Below, piece by piece: positions 7,081-15,393 of a stretch of DNA of 39,965 nt. The notes under the pieces were generated by a model that searched no databases, was not told the origin of the DNA, and was given only the letters and a program-made list of their open reading frames with translations. A program made the translations under genes and the position numbers. How positions within the stretch are numbered: position 1 is the first letter of the stretch; each line of letters starts with the position of its first letter. Source of the DNA: Treponema sp. (GTDB lineage Bacteria > Spirochaetota > Spirochaetia > Treponematales > Breznakiellaceae); contig JAISQJ010000112.1 in NCBI GenBank assembly GCA_031274285.1, positions 1 through 39,965 on the forward strand, given 5' to 3'.

Positions 7081-7761
7081 CTACAGCGCTTCCAGCATGG
7101 TCCGGGCCCGCTGGAAGGCCAGCCGGGGGGAAGTATACACCGGCACGCTGTTGGCGGCCGTCTCCTTTTCAAGGACCGCCATGGAACCCTGGGCCAGGAC
7201 AATACAGTCCACATCCGCACTTATCCGTTTGATGTCCTCCAGCACCATGGCGTTGTGGGCCGCCGGGTCCCCGGCCCGCAGGATCTTAAAGGCCTTGTCG
7301 TTCAGCACCGAAACAACCTCGATCTCCTTGCCCGCATCCGCCGCACACTGCCGCAGCAGCCGTTCCGAGGAGGGCATGGTGGAAGCCAGGGTACCGATAA
7401 GCCCGATGCGGCGGCCCGTAGCCACCGCCTTTTCCATCATGGGCCGGTCGATTTGCAGCATAGGTACCCGAATCATGGGCCGGGCGAATTCCACCGCCTG
7501 GTTAAAGGTGGAGCAGGCAAGCACGATAAGATCGATGCCGGCATCCTCAAAGAACCGGGCAAAGGTGGCAAACTTGTAAAAATTCACCTTGGGTATGGTC
7601 CCCACCGGCGCCGCCAGGTTGTCCCGCTGGACCGTGTCGTCCCCCGCATGCATGATGGAAACCTCGGGCATCACCTCCCGGGCGATAGGTTCCAGCGAAA
7701 CAGCGGTAAACACCGCCGCATGGATAATCCCCAGGGTCTTTCCGGTCAAATCTTTACTCAT
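7081..7761 (-). CDS. Asp/Glu racemase-superfamily protein
   Basis: The 226-residue protein has the two-domain Asp/Glu/hydantoin racemase fold. The start at 7761 is preferred over one further upstream because AGGAGG lies seven bases before it and the fold begins at KTLGIIHAA. The first catalytic cysteine is present (VLACSTFNQA, Cys83). At the position of the second cysteine the sequence reads VLAQGSM (189-194) without Cys, so a two-base racemase mechanism is unlikely. A one-cysteine lyase, isomerase or decarboxylase mechanism, as in arylmalonate decarboxylase-type members, is possible. It is the first gene of the leftward operon. Confidence 0.8.
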   Translation of the reverse strand: MSKDLTGKTLGIIHAAVFTAVSLEPIAREVMPEVSIMHAGDDTVQRDNLAAPVGTIPKVNFYKFATFARFFEDAGIDLIVLACSTFNQAVEFARPMIRVPMLQIDRPMMEKAVATGRRIGLIGTLASTMPSSERLLRQCAADAGKEIEVVSVLNDKAFKILRAGDPAAHNAMVLEDIKRISADVDCIVLAQGSMAVLEKETAANSVPVYTSPRLAFQRARTMLEAL

Positions 7762-7792
7762 CGGTAGCCTCCTCCGCCCATTACGGTACGCT

Positions 7793-7821
7793 ATTATCAT
7801 TCAACTAAGTTGAATTGTCAA
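7793..7821 (-). promoter_or_regulatory. Leftward promoter with operator palindrome in its spacer
   Basis: On the minus strand TTGACA (complement of 7816-7821) and GATAAT (complement of 7793-7798) are 17 bases apart. The whole spacer (7799-7815) is the near-perfect palindrome ATTCAACTTAGTTGAAT. A repressor bound there would block polymerase directly. It drives the racemase-isomerase-transketolase operon. Confidence 0.85.
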
Positions 7822-7865
7822 GGAAACGCGGGTAAAAAACATGAAAATTTTCTTGAAAGTTTCTG

Positions 7866-7894
7866 TTGACAGTTCAACAAAGTTGAATGACAAT
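7866..7894 (+). promoter_or_regulatory. Rightward promoter with the same operator in its spacer
   Basis: TTGACA (7866-7871) and GACAAT (7889-7894) are 17 bases apart, and TTCAACAAAGTTGAA (7873-7887) fills the spacer. The half-sites TTCAAC and GTTGAA and the 3-base centre are the same design as in the leftward promoter about 70 bases away. It drives the XRE-cupin gene, the GH39 gene and the transporter, so the regulator probably controls itself. Confidence 0.85.
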
Positions 7895-7961
7895 GGGATG
7901 AGCTTCGGGACTTCCCCGCCAAGGCGCGGCCCCGGCAAGCTGCCAAGGGGGTATCCCGCCA

Positions 7962-8504
7962 ATGGGTCAGAGGGAATGGGTAGGCGTTCATATCAGGAAG
8001 CTCAGGAAGATTCAGGCCATGACCCTGCAGAATGTGGCGGACAAGTGCGGCTTTACCAAAAGCCTCCTTTCCAAGATTGAGGGGGGTAAGGTAGTTCCCC
8101 CCATGTCCACCCTGGTCAAGATCGCCGGGGCGCTGAACACCAACATCGCGGACCTGATGGCGGAGGGGGATAACCTGGACAGCGTGTTCATCCCCGCCAA
8201 GGCGGAGACTCAGCCGGTTCCCACGGAAAGCGGCTATGCGGTGATACCCCTGGCGGTGGAGTTCAAGCAGAAGAAGATGCAGCCCTTTATCTTCAGCATC
8301 CGCCCCGAGGATCTGAATGATAAGGTAAACAGCCACCTGGGGGAGGAGTTCATTCTGGTTTTAGAAGGGTCCATGGAATTCCGGGTAGGGGAACAGGTGT
8401 ACACCTTACATTCCCGTGACAGCGTTTTTTTCAGTTCCATCAGAGATCACTATGTGTCCAAAGTGCTTTCGGATCAGGTTGTGTACCTGAATATTTTTAA
8501 TTAG
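7962..8504 (+). CDS. XRE-cupin transcriptional regulator
   Basis: The 180-residue protein joins an XRE helix-turn-helix (residues 9-65: LRKIQAMTLQNVADKCGFTK, LLSKIEGGKVVPPMSTLVKI) to a C-terminal cupin domain (about 100-180: HLGEEFILVLEGSMEFRVGE). The cupin would bind a small ligand such as a sugar or sugar acid. AAGGGGG lies 10 bases before the ATG. It is the first gene of the rightward arm and sits beside two matching palindromic operators, so it is the natural candidate to bind them. A paralogue about 80% identical by eye is encoded at 16464-17009. Confidence 0.88.
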   Translation: MGQREWVGVHIRKLRKIQAMTLQNVADKCGFTKSLLSKIEGGKVVPPMSTLVKIAGALNTNIADLMAEGDNLDSVFIPAKAETQPVPTESGYAVIPLAVEFKQKKMQPFIFSIRPEDLNDKVNSHLGEEFILVLEGSMEFRVGEQVYTLHSRDSVFFSSIRDHYVSKVLSDQVVYLNIFN

Positions 8505-8529
8505 AAGCAATGCTGCAAGGAGAAAAGAC

Positions 8530-10182
8530 ATGGTGAACAAAACGGTGCAGGTAAAGGTTGACGCATCCAAATGGGCCGGTACGCTGCCCCACAATTGGAA
8601 CTATGTGGGATACGATGAGTGTAACTATACCCATTCCCCCGGCGGAATCGAGCTGATCAAAAAATTCGGGAACCTGGAAAAGCCCTACTACATGCGGACC
8701 CATCATCTTTTGTGCACCGGAACCTGCCATGGGGTCTACAAGTGGGGTTCCACCAACGTGTATACCGAGGATGTAAACGGCAAGCCGGTCTACAACTTTG
8801 AGGTGATCGACAAGATGTGCGACATCTGGCTGAACAACAACTGTAAGCCCTTCTTTGAAATCGGTTTTATGCCCATGGATATGGTGGATCTGAGCGATCT
8901 CAAGGTGGGGGCCTGGCATCTCTACAACGAGTACAAGCGAATAGGCTGGAACCGGCCGCCCAAGGATTATGACAAGTGGTACGGCCTTATCCATACCCTT
9001 ATTAACCACCTGCTGGATCGTTACGGACAGCGGGAGCTGGACTCCTGGTATTTTGAAATGTGGAACGAGCCGGATATTTTTTACTGGTCAGGGACCACCG
9101 CGGAATTCTGCAAGCTCTACGATTACACCGAGGCGGCGATCCATGATGTATGCCCCTCCCTGCGTTTCGGCGGGCCGGCAACCTGCGGCGACCTTAGCCC
9201 TGACGGCAGGGCTGCGGTTTTCCTTAGGGATTTTTTGAAGCACACTAAGTCGGGGAAAAATTTTAAATCCGGCGCAGCCGGAACCAGGCTGGACTTTACC
9301 ACCTTCCACACCAAGGGCGGCGGTTATGCTTTTACCACGAAAAAAGAGCTGGAAAAAACTCCTTCGGTAAAGAGGCTGCTGGATCAGATTAGGGTCTGCG
9401 GAACCATTATCAAGGAATGTGGTTACGGCGATCTGGAATGTATCCTCTCCGAGGCGGACCCCGACGGCTGGGCCGCGGGCGGACGTTTTGATAACCCCGC
9501 CTTTGATTTCCGCAACACCGAATACTACGCGTCATACGCGGCCTCCACCTACAAGAATATCCACGATCTGGCGGCGGAACTTAACATGGATATACGCCCC
9601 CTGGCCTGGGCATTTATGTTCGAGGGGGAACGGTGCTTTGAAGGGACCCGGACCTTCTCCACCCAGGGGATCGACAAGGCGGTGATGAACGTCTTTAAGC
9701 TGTTTGCCAAACTCGGTTCCCAGTTGGTGGATTTAAGCTCCACCGGAGCCAAGGCGCCGGAGAAGTATGGGGATTTCTGGGGGGCCGGCGAGGGGGCGGA
9801 GCTTAACGGCTGGGCCACCCTTACGGGGACCAAATCCCTGGAGGCCCTGCTTTACTGCCATGAAGACACCTGGGAAACGGAGGGCCGCCATGCGGTGGAA
9901 TTCGCCGTGGAGAATCTTCCCTTCAAGGGGCCCTACACGGTTACCCATTACCGGATAGACAAGGACCACTCCAACGCCTATGCCGAATGGGTGCGCCAGG
10001 GCCGGCCGGATTACCCTGCGGGGCTGCAGTACGAGGCGATAGCGAAAAAGGCGGGATTGGAACTTGCGGAACCGGTGCGGACCGTGGTTCCCCTGGACGG
10101 CAAGGTAAAACTTTCGTTCGATATGCCGGTAAAGAGTGTATCCCTGTTTGTCATTGAAGAGGCCGTTGGCCGCAATGGATAA
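8530..10182 (+). CDS. GH39 beta-xylosidase, intracellular
   Basis: The 550-residue protein is a glycoside hydrolase family 39 enzyme, which releases xylose from the non-reducing end of xylo-oligosaccharides with retention of configuration. The acid/base glutamate is in WYFEMWNEPDIFYW (Glu180), and the likely nucleophile is in CILSEADPDGW (Glu308). The barrel is followed by a C-terminal beta domain (VEFAVENLPFKGPYTVTHYR). There is no signal peptide, so it acts in the cytoplasm on imported oligosaccharides. AAGGAG precedes the ATG by eight bases. It lies 25 bases after the regulator and 57 bases before the binding-protein gene of an ABC importer, consistent with one operon. Confidence 0.9.
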   Translation: MVNKTVQVKVDASKWAGTLPHNWNYVGYDECNYTHSPGGIELIKKFGNLEKPYYMRTHHLLCTGTCHGVYKWGSTNVYTEDVNGKPVYNFEVIDKMCDIWLNNNCKPFFEIGFMPMDMVDLSDLKVGAWHLYNEYKRIGWNRPPKDYDKWYGLIHTLINHLLDRYGQRELDSWYFEMWNEPDIFYWSGTTAEFCKLYDYTEAAIHDVCPSLRFGGPATCGDLSPDGRAAVFLRDFLKHTKSGKNFKSGAAGTRLDFTTFHTKGGGYAFTTKKELEKTPSVKRLLDQIRVCGTIIKECGYGDLECILSEADPDGWAAGGRFDNPAFDFRNTEYYASYAASTYKNIHDLAAELNMDIRPLAWAFMFEGERCFEGTRTFSTQGIDKAVMNVFKLFAKLGSQLVDLSSTGAKAPEKYGDFWGAGEGAELNGWATLTGTKSLEALLYCHEDTWETEGRHAVEFAVENLPFKGPYTVTHYRIDKDHSNAYAEWVRQGRPDYPAGLQYEAIAKKAGLELAEPVRTVVPLDGKVKLSFDMPVKSVSLFVIEEAVGRNG

Positions 10183-10239
10183 GGTATTTTCAGATCGGGC
10201 CGTGTGCCCGAATATCTTTGAGAGTGTAGGGGGAAAAAA

Positions 10240-12171
10240 ATGAAGAAGCTTACTGTTTTATTCGCAGTGTGCAGTGTGGCGGCGATCTTGCTTTCCGGCT
10301 GCGGCCGGGGAAGCGCTTCGGGGGGGAGTAGTACCTCCACTGGTTCCGGGGGCTCGAAAGAGTCGCCGCTCCTGGCTGATAAAGTTGCCAAGGGAGAGCT
10401 GCCTCCCCTGGAACAGCGGCTTCCCGAGGAACCCTTTGTAAGTTCCGCGGAAGAAATTGGAAAATACGGCGGCATCTACCGGGGGGGTAGTTTTGGTCCT
10501 GCCCATGGACAGGTTGATACCGCGGGGCTCCGTTATACGGGTTTACTTCGGGTTGAAACAGATTTTAGCACTCTAACCCCATTCATCCTTAAAAGTTATA
10601 CGGCCAATGATGATTTTACCGTTTGGACCTTGACCCTGCGGAAGGGGATGAAATGGTCGGACGGCGCACCCTTCACCAGCGATGCTTTTAAATTCTGGTA
10701 CGAGGATGTACTTCTCAATTCTGATGTGACTCCCGCCGTGGTGGATGCATGGATGTCCGATGGCAAGGTTATGACATTGGAAACCCCTGACGAAGTAACG
10801 GTGAAGGTAACCTTTAGCGCGCCGTATCCGTCTTTTGACATTGTTATGATGCAGAGCTGCGAAACCGGTAGAAAAATGTGGGAACCCCGTCACTATCTTG
10901 AGAAATGGCACAAAAAGTACAATGCCCAGGCTGATGACCTTGCCAAGTCCGAAGGTTATGAAAGCTGGGTTCAGGCTTTTAATCAGCACAAAGATAAGAC
11001 TGATGCCCAAACCGATGTGAACACCCCTGATATTACCCCTTGGGTGCTTTCTCAAGTTGACGCCCAGGGTAACAAGTACTTTGACCGGAACCCCTATTAT
11101 TTTGTGGTGGACAAGGCGGGGAATCAGCTCCCCTACATCGACCAGCAGATTGGGGTTATCGTGGCCGACGCCCAGGTGCGGACCCTCAAGCTGGCTTCCG
11201 GAGAACTCCACGCCGCGGCGGAAAATCCCCTGCCGGTGAAAGACTATACCCTCTACGTGCAGGGTGAACAAACGGGGGATTATACAACCTACCTTTTCGA
11301 TAATAGCCGCGGTTCGGATTGTTCTTTTACTTTTAATATCACCCACAAGGACCCGGTACTCCGCCAAATTTTCAACAACGTTAAATTCAGGGAAGCCATG
11401 TCCCTGGCCATTAACCGGCAGCAGGTCAATGATGTACTTTACTTTGGCAAGGCGGCCATCCGTCAGGCGGTTCCCCCTTCCACTACCAGTTTCATGGAAG
11501 ACTGGATGAACGACTACATGGCCCAGTACGATGTGGCCGGGGCTAACCAGCGGCTTGATGAGATTGGCCTTAGATGGAATGCCGACCATACCCAGCGGCT
11601 TAGGCCCGACGGCAGGCCCCTCCAGATCGTGCTGGAAAGCACCGAAGAATTTACCCCTATGGGTGAAATGGTTGCCGAAATGTGGACCGCGGTGGGGGTA
11701 AAGACCGATTATAAACAAAACGAGCGGACCTTTGCCCGTGAACGGTATCAGACCAATGAGCGGGACGCCCAGTTATTTACTTTTGACGGGGCTGCGGAAT
11801 TCGCCCTGCGGGCTGATCCCTCCAAAATACGGCCTGCTTTTGTGCGGGATGAATTGGGCTTTGCTACCCAATACCGCCAGTGGTATGACACCAACGGCGC
11901 CCAGGGCGAGGAACCGCCCCAGGAATTAAAGGATCTCCGGGCTCTGGTGGATGAGTGGATTGTTTTGTCACCTTCAAATCCGCTGTACATGGAGAAGGGG
12001 AAAGAAATGTTGACCATCTTTACCAAGAACGTCTGGTACATTGGTCTGACTGTGGCTCCCCGGGTGGTAATGATTTCCAACAAACTGGGGAATATTCCCA
12101 AAGAAGGAACTTTTGCCTACGACTATCGGTTCTGGTATCCTTTCCGGGGCGATGCCTGGTATTTTAAGTAG
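10240..12171 (+). CDS. ABC importer substrate-binding lipoprotein (SBP family 5)
   Basis: The 643-residue protein has a lipoprotein signal peptide (MKKLTVLF, lipobox LLSGC, Cys21), a Gly/Ser-rich linker and the family 5 binding-protein fold (VWTLTLRKGMKWSDGAPFTS, about 125-145; FREAMSLAINRQQVNDVLYFG, around 385). Family 5 proteins are usually called peptide-binding, but members in Thermotoga bind xylo-oligosaccharides and other oligosaccharides. The position right after a GH39 xylosidase and the large size favour a sugar ligand here. AGGGGG precedes the ATG. A strong hairpin after the stop could raise its mRNA level above that of the permease genes. Confidence 0.9.
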   Translation: MKKLTVLFAVCSVAAILLSGCGRGSASGGSSTSTGSGGSKESPLLADKVAKGELPPLEQRLPEEPFVSSAEEIGKYGGIYRGGSFGPAHGQVDTAGLRYTGLLRVETDFSTLTPFILKSYTANDDFTVWTLTLRKGMKWSDGAPFTSDAFKFWYEDVLLNSDVTPAVVDAWMSDGKVMTLETPDEVTVKVTFSAPYPSFDIVMMQSCETGRKMWEPRHYLEKWHKKYNAQADDLAKSEGYESWVQAFNQHKDKTDAQTDVNTPDITPWVLSQVDAQGNKYFDRNPYYFVVDKAGNQLPYIDQQIGVIVADAQVRTLKLASGELHAAAENPLPVKDYTLYVQGEQTGDYTTYLFDNSRGSDCSFTFNITHKDPVLRQIFNNVKFREAMSLAINRQQVNDVLYFGKAAIRQAVPPSTTSFMEDWMNDYMAQYDVAGANQRLDEIGLRWNADHTQRLRPDGRPLQIVLESTEEFTPMGEMVAEMWTAVGVKTDYKQNERTFARERYQTNERDAQLFTFDGAAEFALRADPSKIRPAFVRDELGFATQYRQWYDTNGAQGEEPPQELKDLRALVDEWIVLSPSNPLYMEKGKEMLTIFTKNVWYIGLTVAPRVVMISNKLGNIPKEGTFAYDYRFWYPFRGDAWYFK

Positions 12172-12180
12172 TTTTGATAA

Positions 12181-12206
12181 TGCCGTCGGGAAATGTCCCG
12201 GCGGCA
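12181..12206 (+). promoter_or_regulatory. Intra-operon hairpin after the binding-protein gene
   Basis: An 11-bp stem (12181-12191 with 12196-12206, one G-U pair, 4-base loop) lies 10 bases after the stop. There is no T-run. Similar elements after binding-protein genes protect the upstream mRNA and give excess binding protein over membrane components. Confidence 0.55.
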
Positions 12207-12242
12207 CTTTGATCCCGGCAAACAGGGGAGGATAGGTGCATA

Positions 12243-13229
12243 ATGAAGAAATATATTATTAGCCGGATCCTGCTGGTGTTTCTTCTCCTGGCCATGGTGT
12301 CGGTTTTTTCTTTTATCGTAATACAATTACCGCCGGGCGATTTTGTCACCAAATATATGGCATCCTTGGAACGTGAGATGGGCGGTACTTTAGGACCGGA
12401 ATATGAAACGGCCCTGCGGAGACAGCTTGGCCTGGACAGATCCATGGTGGAACAATATTTCTACTGGATGCGGAATTTCCTCCGGGGCGACATGGGCCGT
12501 TCTATGGAGTGGCGGGTTTCGGTTAATACTCTTATAAAAGACCGGCTTCCCCTGACCATGGCTCTTTCCATTATCACTCTGGCCCTTACTTACCTTATCG
12601 CCATACCGATAGGGATTTTTTCCGCCCGGCACCAATATTCTGCGTTGGATTATATTCTTACCTTCATCGGTTTTATCGGCATCGCCACCCCAAGTTTTTT
12701 TCTTGCCCTAGTTTTAATGTACGTGCTGAGCAAATATTTCGGGCTAAGCGTAGGGGGAATCCAATCCATCGAATTCCTTAATGCGCCGGCGAGTTTTGCC
12801 AAATTTATCGACCTTTGTAAACATCTGCCCCTTCCCATTTTTATTATTATGCTTCAGGGGATGGCAAGTATTATCCGGGTCATGCGGGGCCAGCTTTTGG
12901 ATGAGATCAAACGGCCCTACGTGGTGGCCGCCCGGGCCCGGGGTCTGGAAGAAAATTCCCTTATCTACCGCTATCCGGTACGGGTCGCCCTTAATCCCAT
13001 TGTTTCTTCCGCGGGGAACATGCTCGCCGCCATTGTGTCGGGGATGACCATAACCGCCATTGTGCTGAATGTGCCTACCATTGGTTCCCTCCTCTACAAC
13101 GCCCTGCTTTCCCAGGACATGTACCTGGCGGGTTCCTGTATCATGATTCTTTCCGCCCTAACGGTAATTGGTATGTTCCTTTCGGACATTCTTCTTGTGT
13201 TGGTAGACCCGCGAATCCGGTTTGATTAG
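12243..13229 (+). CDS. ABC importer permease, DppB/OppB type
   Basis: The 328-residue membrane protein begins with a hydrophobic segment (residues 5-27) and then an extracytoplasmic stretch (SLEREMGGTLGPEYETALRR). Several further membrane segments follow. The coupling motif that contacts the ATPase is at RPYVVAARARGLEENSLIYR. It ends with VDPRIRFD, the typical C-terminus of this family. It forms the transport channel with the next gene and probably imports oligosaccharides delivered by the preceding lipoprotein. The gap to the next start is nine bases. Confidence 0.92.
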   Translation: MKKYIISRILLVFLLLAMVSVFSFIVIQLPPGDFVTKYMASLEREMGGTLGPEYETALRRQLGLDRSMVEQYFYWMRNFLRGDMGRSMEWRVSVNTLIKDRLPLTMALSIITLALTYLIAIPIGIFSARHQYSALDYILTFIGFIGIATPSFFLALVLMYVLSKYFGLSVGGIQSIEFLNAPASFAKFIDLCKHLPLPIFIIMLQGMASIIRVMRGQLLDEIKRPYVVAARARGLEENSLIYRYPVRVALNPIVSSAGNMLAAIVSGMTITAIVLNVPTIGSLLYNALLSQDMYLAGSCIMILSALTVIGMFLSDILLVLVDPRIRFD

Positions 13230-13238
13230 GGGGGCGGC

Positions 13239-14357
13239 ATGAAGTTTTTTACGAAGAAACCAAAAGAAAGCACAGGCAGTGAAAGTTACTATGTGGCCAC
13301 CCAGTGGCAGCTCATTCTTAGGAAATTCAAAAAACACCGGCTTGCCATGGTGGGATTTTATATCCTGGCGGTCTTGTATTTTATTGCTGTTTTTTGCGAA
13401 TTCTTTTCCCCCTGGGACATGGCGAAGCGGGATACCAATTATATTCTGGCCCCCCCTTCAAAGGTCCATGTTTTTGACCGGGGAAAATTTATCGGCCCCT
13501 TTGTATACGGCCTTGGTTTTACCGAGGATGCCCGGACCTGGCAGAAAATCTATGTGGAAAATAAAGACGAAGTCCACCGGCTGGGCCTGTTTGTCAGAGG
13601 CGATCCCTATACCCTTTGGGGCTTTATCAAGGGGGACCGGCATTTCTTTGGTACAAAAGATCAGGCGCCCCTTTTTATATTCGGCACCGATCAGTCGGGC
13701 CGGGATCTCTTTTCTCGGGTAATGTCCGGCCTCAGGGTTTCCCTAACCGTGGGACTGGTGGGAGTATTTTTTACCTTCATGCTGGGTTGTATCTTTGGCG
13801 GCATCGCGGGGTACTACGGCGGGATTCCTGACCTGGTAATATCCCGGCTGGTGGAATTTCTCCAGTCCATGCCCTCTATTCCGCTTTGGATGGCCCTGGC
13901 CGCCGCCCTGCCTAAAGAATGGTCCACCATGTATGTCTATTTCATGATAACCATCATCCTTTCCGTCATGGGCTGGACCGGCCTGGCCCGGATAGTCCGG
14001 GGCAAGCTCTTGCAACTGCGGAACGAGGATTATGTAATGGCGGCCCGTCTTTCCGGGGGAAAGGATTCCTACCTTATCCGCAAGCATCTGCTCCCCGGTT
14101 TTATGAGTTACCTTATTGTCAATATCACCCTGGCGGTACCCCAGATGATCCTGGGGGAAACATCCCTTTCGTTTTTGGGAATTGGACTGCGGCCCCCGGT
14201 GGTAAGCCTTGGGGTACTGTTGAAGGATGCCCAGAATGTCAATGCCATTGCGTTGAGTCCCTGGTTTATGATTCCCGGGGCCTTTATCATTGTCATCGTC
14301 CTCGCCTTTAACTTCCTTGGCGATGGTCTGCGGGATGCGGCGGATCCGTATAAATAG
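13239..14357 (+). CDS. ABC importer permease, DppC/OppC type, with enlarged loop
   Basis: The 372-residue protein has a cytoplasmic N-terminus, one membrane segment (about 35-55), a long extracytoplasmic loop and then the usual five-segment domain (VSLTVGLVGVFFTFMLG onward). The coupling motif is at NEDYVMAARLSGGKDSYLIR and the terminus is FNFLGDGLRDAADPYK. Most OppC proteins have about 300 residues. The extra roughly 60 lie in the loop between the first and second segments (about 70-140: VHVFDRGKFIGPFVYG to GDRHFFGTKDQAPLF). This loop may help dock the unusually large binding protein. Confidence 0.92.
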   Translation: MKFFTKKPKESTGSESYYVATQWQLILRKFKKHRLAMVGFYILAVLYFIAVFCEFFSPWDMAKRDTNYILAPPSKVHVFDRGKFIGPFVYGLGFTEDARTWQKIYVENKDEVHRLGLFVRGDPYTLWGFIKGDRHFFGTKDQAPLFIFGTDQSGRDLFSRVMSGLRVSLTVGLVGVFFTFMLGCIFGGIAGYYGGIPDLVISRLVEFLQSMPSIPLWMALAAALPKEWSTMYVYFMITIILSVMGWTGLARIVRGKLLQLRNEDYVMAARLSGGKDSYLIRKHLLPGFMSYLIVNITLAVPQMILGETSLSFLGIGLRPPVVSLGVLLKDAQNVNAIALSPWFMIPGAFIIVIVLAFNFLGDGLRDAADPYK

Positions 14358-14362
14358 GGGGC

Positions 14363-15391
14363 ATGGTGGACTCGAATAATATTTTGGAAGTAAGGAATCT
14401 TAAAACCTACTTCAATCTTGACGAGGGGATATTGAAAGCGGTGGACGATGTGGATTTTTCAATAAAGAAGGGCAAGACCCTGGGTATCATCGGGGAGTCC
14501 GGCTGCGGGAAAAGCGTTACCGCCCATTCAATTTTGAATACCGTCCAGACGCCGGGGAAAATCTACGCCGGAACCGTACATTACCGGACCCAGGCGGGAA
14601 ATGAACTTGAGATTATCGGCGAGAAACCGAACGGGGAAGTTATGCGATCCCTCCGGGGAAGGGAAATATCCATGATCTTCCAGGAGCCCATGACCAGCAT
14701 GTCCCCGGTGTACAGTATCGGCCACCAGATGACCGAGGCGATCCTGGTACATGAAAAAAAGCGGGACAAGGCGGCGGTGAAGGCCGCGAAGGATAAGGCG
14801 CTTGAAATGCTCAACCTGGTGGGTATGCCCTTTGCGGTCCAGCGTTTCAACGATTACCCCCACCAGCTTTCCGGCGGCATGTGCCAGCGGGCCATGATCG
14901 CCATGGCCCTTTCCCTAAACCCCAGCATCCTGATTGCCGATGAGCCGACCACCGCCCTGGATGTTACCGTCCAGGCGCAAATTGTGGATCTGATGTTGAA
15001 ACTCCAGGCGGAACGGGGCATGTCGATTCTTTACATTACCCACGACATGGGGGTCATCGCCGAGACTGCCACGGATATCTGCGTCATGTACCTTGGCCGG
15101 GTGGTGGAGCAGGGGCCGGTAGAAACCCTGTTCCATAATCCCCAGCACCCCTATACCATTCGGCTCCTCCGTTCCATCCCCAAGCTGGGCCGGAAGATAC
15201 CCGGAGCGCGGCTGGATGCGATCAAGGGCAATGTGCCGATGCCCCTGAACCTGCCCGCGGAATGCGGCTTTATGTCCCGTTGTCTTGAGGTGGATAAGGA
15301 AAAATGCGGGGCCGGAATCCCCCCCATGGTTGAGGTGGAGAAGGACCATTTGGTTCGTTGTTTTCTCCATAACGGGAAGGAGGGCTCCTGA
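14363..15391 (+). CDS. ABC importer ATPase, DppD/OppD type
   Basis: The 342-residue ATPase has a Walker A motif (GESGCGKSVT, about residues 45-54), Q-loop (FQEPMTSMSP), signature LSGGMCQRAMIAMAL and Walker B with D-loop (ILIADEPTTALD). The signature has Met where most members have Gln. The C-terminal oligopeptide/dipeptide region (HPYTIRLLRSIPKLGRKIPG, then the cysteines in CGFMSRCLEVDKEKCG) resembles the Fe-S-binding tail reported for Dpp-type ATPases. It powers the importer together with the next gene. AGGGGG precedes the ATG. Confidence 0.92.
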   Translation: MVDSNNILEVRNLKTYFNLDEGILKAVDDVDFSIKKGKTLGIIGESGCGKSVTAHSILNTVQTPGKIYAGTVHYRTQAGNELEIIGEKPNGEVMRSLRGREISMIFQEPMTSMSPVYSIGHQMTEAILVHEKKRDKAAVKAAKDKALEMLNLVGMPFAVQRFNDYPHQLSGGMCQRAMIAMALSLNPSILIADEPTTALDVTVQAQIVDLMLKLQAERGMSILYITHDMGVIAETATDICVMYLGRVVEQGPVETLFHNPQHPYTIRLLRSIPKLGRKIPGARLDAIKGNVPMPLNLPAECGFMSRCLEVDKEKCGAGIPPMVEVEKDHLVRCFLHNGKEGS

Positions 15392-15393
15392 TC

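Noticed and set aside
7081-7761. Glutamate racemase (MurI) for cell-wall synthesis.
   Set aside because: The second catalytic cysteine is missing and the gene is embedded in a sugar operon.
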